Positions 59,750 through 64,000 of a stretch of 64,000 nucleotides of DNA are shown in pieces. This DNA comes from Lithospermum erythrorhizon (Eukaryota > Streptophyta > Magnoliopsida > Boraginales > Boraginaceae), in assembly GCA_019722365.1 (NCBI GenBank), contig JADFUC010000211.1:19646-83645 (forward strand), given 5' to 3'. The position numbers and the translations under genes were made by a program. The notes beneath the pieces were generated by a model. The model made no database searches. It was not told where the DNA came from and was given only the letters and a program-made list of their open reading frames with translations. Position 1 is the stretch's first letter. Every line of letters begins with the position of its first letter.

Positions 59750-62420
59750 TGCTCCAAGGGGTAGGCAATAGTTGCTTGCGACCACGCCTCGAGTAAATGC
59801 ATACCGAGGTTGGAATTAGATTTATCAACTGTATATCTGAGTCACCCGTCTGATGGTTGGCGCAAAAATAACTTTTGTTTGAAAATGTTAGAAGCGAGTA
59901 GTTTGATAAGAGTAAAAATAGTTATTCAAGCGTTTCCATACGAGGAGTTTAACCGTAAATGGCATCGTCCCAACGATCGAAATACAAGCATCTGAATTTC
60001 AAAAAACCAAGATACTCCATAAAGCAGTTAATACATTTTTCGACACCAAAATCAAAATCTGAGAATTTGAGTACATAAGAAAAATGAGCGAGAACAATGA
60101 TGACGGTATTGAGGATCCTAGCCGCCCGCCTACTTTAAAGTAAAGTCATTTGAACACTCATGAAACTCCAGCATTGAGGCGCTGTCAATACGGAGGTTGG
60201 AAGGGGTAGCTAAACTTGTGGAAATGTATCACTTTCGGGTGGTAACTGCATACATCAGATGAGATGCGCAACAAGAGATAAACCACGTAGCGATAGAGTA
60301 TGCGTATATATATAAGGTAAAAGAATAAAACTAAGTATTATTTGAATTGTCCTGATAAGTAATAACCATCATCACGTATACACATTTTAAAGAGGACTTC
60401 GCTTACGTTGGCAGTATATCGAGAGAATAGCATGCGTATACTGAGCAAACAAAACACATAAGTTCCTCGGTCACAGCCGGTTATAGCCATGACAACAAAT
60501 ATAACAAAACTCGGAAAACAAGACCATGACATGATCGACATTTCAGACACAGTGACATCCACCCAATGTCAACAAAATGCAAGACAATGCACCCATGATA
60601 ACTATATACGTGTTTATATAATGTGTTGCCGCCTCGGCGGGCTCGCCCGTAACATAACATAATATCATTATCCTTTTCCGGCGAGGCTGCCACCCCATTT
60701 CGCCCTTAGAATATCATATAAATATCCACTTTTCAGCGGGCTTCGCCCTTGATCACCCATATAATATCACAAAACACACCCGTACGCGAAAGCGACCTCT
60801 ATATCACGATCAGCGTACCCACATCTAACATGGTGTGACGGCTCTACATATGAAACCAAGCATGACGGCGGCTAACATCAGCATGACATGCCAGCCATGA
60901 CAAACACAACCCCTTTACGACTCAAACCAACTGGTCGCGGCTACAAAACGACCCAAACACTTAACAACAAAGGCAACAATGCTTAAAAGCATTCTCCCAT
61001 TATAGCGGTCATAATATACCCGAGTCAGCAATTCCATATAGAACATACTACCCGATATGTATCTACTTAGCCATCAAACAACTTCGGCTTATTTTCACAA
61101 AATTAAAACTCTATTTTAACAGATAAGTTCATAACACAAATACATAATCACGTGTCAATTTACCATACTTCATAGCGTAAATAATGTTATCAAGCAGTGA
61201 TAAATCCCCATGGCTAATTACCCATTTAAAAAAGCGCGCATGCCGATCAATCGATCCATGGCTTGCTTTCCGTTCAGAAGTCTAAACAAAACACCGAAAG
61301 TACAATTACTACTAGTTTTTGTTATAAATCATCTTTAGCAACTTTTAGTACCCATTTCTCCGCTTTAGGTGAAATATTACTAGTTAAACTTCACAACAAT
61401 AAATTAAGCGACAAGATTTCACTAACCCCAAACTCACAAACTTTGGCCCTTTATTGCTTGATTACTAACACTTTAAACAATTGTAATCAATCCCAGGTAT
61501 TAACTTTCCAACTAATTAAACCCATTTCTAACAACCTCTAATCCCAAAACCCAACTACTACTCAAAACTAATAAGAAACTAATTTCATCATATACTCGTC
61601 AACACTTTTAAACTCTGATTTCAAATCTAAATAACTATAATAAAAGTCCAAAAACATAATTATATAATTTTTAACACGTTTTGAAAAAGTCAAACTCAGT
61701 AGACCCAACTTTTCTAACACTTTTACCCAAATCGAATTATTATAATCTCTATACTATAATTTAGAAGCTTTAGACAATAGTTATATACGATATTAATCCC
61801 AAAAGTCGAGAAGTCAAACTAAAATTCCAAAAGTCCAACATCCTAAAAGCGTCACAAATGTCTCTCATCAAGCGTAATTTCAGCAACTCAAAACAAAAAC
61901 TAATTTGAAGCCCAAGAATCAATTAGGCAATAAAAATGAAAATCAAAGTCAACAAAAAGTCAACTACAAAACTCGAAATACTGACGTTTTTGGCCTTTTA
62001 CCTTGAATCGAAGAGGATGATGATACTCCAAGAGAGATTTCGGGGTCCAAAGCTTGCGAGATGGAGGAGAAATTGGAGAAAGAAAATCAAAGGGGGAGAG
62101 GGGAGGGGGTTCGGCTGGTTGGGGGAAGGGGAAGATGGGTTTTTTCTTTTTGTTTTGTTTTTGTTTTGTTTTTTTTTTTTATTTAAGGGGTTGTTTGGTA
62201 AGTGGGAAAAGATGAGGGAAAACGAGCTTATTCGGATGGTGAGGAATTAGGCCGTTTAGTTCAAAAGCGATACCTCTGATTCGAAACACCGACTATAAAT
62301 TCCCAAAACTTAACATTTTGTTGTACATAAAATATAAAGTGCTTGAAATTTTCCTTAATCAATTTAAAATCCCACATTTCAAGTTATTGATGCTGGGTGC
62401 TCAGTTTTACAATAGTCTTC
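59750..62420 (-). mobile_element. LTR-like block, probably minus orientation
   Basis: The organisation mirrors solo LTR 2 in reverse. GC-rich short repeats containing GGCGGGCTCGCCC, GGCGAGGCTGCC and GCGGGCTTCGCCC (60628-60750) correspond to those at 34.6 kb. A purine-rich tract (62060-62130) followed by a T-run corresponds to the pyrimidine tract at 33.2 kb. Clean TGTAAC/GTTACA ends and a target duplication were not found, so the limits are approximate. Confidence 0.4.
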
Positions 62421-64000
62421 AATCAAGCATATGAAGAATTTGCATAACTATAAAGAATAACTTGATATATAATGGCAAGTAGATAGTTAAAGGATAGAAA
62501 AATGCGAAGACTTGACATGGTGTTTGAGCTTCGGCGAACCTAGTACTTTCGACCCTTGGTTTTTGACACCAGGGTTTGGAAATATAACCTTGTATATATT
62601 ATCCGAAGTAAACCCCTCGTGGCGTACGAGCGAAGCAACTCGATATACATAATCTTTTAAAACACCCATTTTAGAACCACTGCGCCTCACAGGCAACGGC
62701 GAGAATCCCTCGAAGCAACCTCGGAAAACCCCGAGCGTTCAATATCTACCCAACCTTGAACCTTCAGGCTACCCACTAGAAGCTATTAGCAATCTAAGCT
62801 AATCAATCCACCTGTCGTGTTCACTTCCAAGTAAGAAGACCGCTTTACTCATGAACCTTGTGCTATTAACTTTCACAAAGCGTTTGCTCCTTTTTAGAAG
62901 ATAATGCCTAAATGGATTTGGTAAGTATTACAAATTGAGCTCTATGGAAATCTCTCGAAAGTCAAGTTGCAAAAGAATAAAGGGAGTTGGCTTTTGCTTT
63001 GAACAAATTAAATTTTTATTTTCACGATTAGGATCTGAAATTTGAGGGTTTTGAAATTCCTTGAATTGAAAACTTTTATGACGGCAAATATTAGCTTAAG
63101 AGCTAATATCGGGTGTTTGGTACTTGATAGAAGTCCCAATGCGTTTCAATGGATAGATCTAAAAATCTATACGGGCTTACCCGACACTCATGGAAGATCG
63201 ATCACAGTCTGGGTTGAAATATGACATTCTCGGATGTGTAAATTAAATAAGGCCTCGATACAAGACCCAAAATGCTCTAAGAGTCATCCCGTAAGCTATC
63301 GGGGATGCATCGGGCGGATCGAGAAGCCCATCACCCCAGGCGATAATGCTTTCAGAATATCCCATAAGACTATCGAGGATCGAAGCACCATGCAGGCAGA
63401 TAGTGCGATAAGAGATGGATTTCGAAAAGTTCTACTTATTACAGTTTGAGCCCCTAAATTTGACATAGTTTCAAATTAAAGGCACAAATGACACAAAGTC
63501 ATTTAAACTTGATTTTAAAGTAATTCAAAGTTGGATCAATCAAGAATAAGTTTATACTAATGATTATTTAAGCAAATCATTTTTAGCAATTTAAATAGTT
63601 TAACCATTTTAAAAACCAACTCTCTCAAAAACTAAGCAACTTGAATAAGAGAGAATTTCCTTACAAACGTCCTATGAACACGTAAGAACACATAGAAGGT
63701 TTGGTGTTTTGCAGCGTGACTTAGAATCTTGTGACTGCCTTTAAGGCGACTTGGCCTTGGCTTGCGAGAAGTCACTTGTAAAACCATTAGTCCGCGTAGC
63801 TGTTTCCCTTCGTCAAATCAAAGAGTCGAGCTGACGCGCTTACAATCCCTTTGCCTATTTCGTGTTTTGACAATAAAAGAAATACGCACTTAAGGGTACT
63901 TCTTGAAAGGAATAATGCCACACCGACGCGATCATACATGAGTGCTTGAATTTGAATCAAAGGCTTGATTCTTTTCTTTAAAAGCTTAGCGGTTTGCTAA
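62421..64000. other. Unassigned sequence at the right edge
   Basis: No frame here resembles a known protein; the 60-71-codon frames near 63.0-63.45 kb lack motifs. The CG-rich patch at 63260-63430 suggests retrotransposon material that continues beyond the window. Confidence 0.4.

Noticed and set aside
59710..62411. Exact LTR ends TGTAAGC and TTTTACA with flanks ATAAT/ATAGT
   Set aside because: The flanks match at only four of five bases and the ends do not resemble the related LTRs, so this is not better than chance.

Overview
This is nuclear DNA from a flowering plant, most likely a eudicot. The evidence is two intron-containing plant genes with GT-AG introns, Stowaway-type MITEs, tRNA-derived SINE-like units, and decayed Ty3/Gypsy (Tat/Ogre lineage), Ty1/Copia, hAT and MULE elements. 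I cannot name the species. Only two intact protein-coding genes are supported; almost all the rest is transposon-derived or featureless AT-rich DNA.

Layout. 1-5591: 3' part of a Tat-lineage Gypsy element (integrase remnant, repeat-bearing 3' untranslated region, LTR). 5592-7038: AT-rich spacer with one Stowaway MITE. 7217-12583 (+): an LRR receptor-like kinase gene, two exons, 781 residues, with a 3.0-kb intron holding SINE-like pieces and a MITE. 13330-16965: a decayed MULE transposase on the minus strand, abutting a 2.1-kb LTR, which abuts an 0.8-kb fold-back element. 16966-24109: intergenic. 24110-48634 (-): a PIN5-like short-loop auxin carrier gene, five exons, 365 residues.

The PIN gene is the main discovery. 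Exon 1 (47931-48634) lies 21.1 kb from exon 2 (26739-26824), and exons 3-5 follow down to 24110. All four introns have GT-AG borders and compatible phases. Intron 1 contains a complete nested transposon stack. A Tat-lineage element (27425-46396, target duplication GTTGA) was itself hit by two solo LTRs (28909-31253 and 32974-35402, the latter with target duplication CACTA) and by a minus-strand gag-only Copia element (36720-40536). Tandem repeat arrays lie in its 3' untranslated region.

48770-64000: PIN upstream region, then a second Copia element on the minus strand whose integrase part (about 56.4-57.4 kb) and reverse transcriptase part (about 49.8-50.5 kb) are separated by hAT-derived DNA. 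Clusters of the palindromic core GGTACC, in the form GTGGTACCGTTT, mark this zone and recur at 58.8-59.0 kb. The right end is another LTR-like block (about 59.75-62.4 kb) and unassigned sequence.

The two host genes are unrelated in function: a membrane receptor-like (probably catalytically weak) kinase and an intracellular auxin transporter. Nothing suggests a gene cluster acting together.
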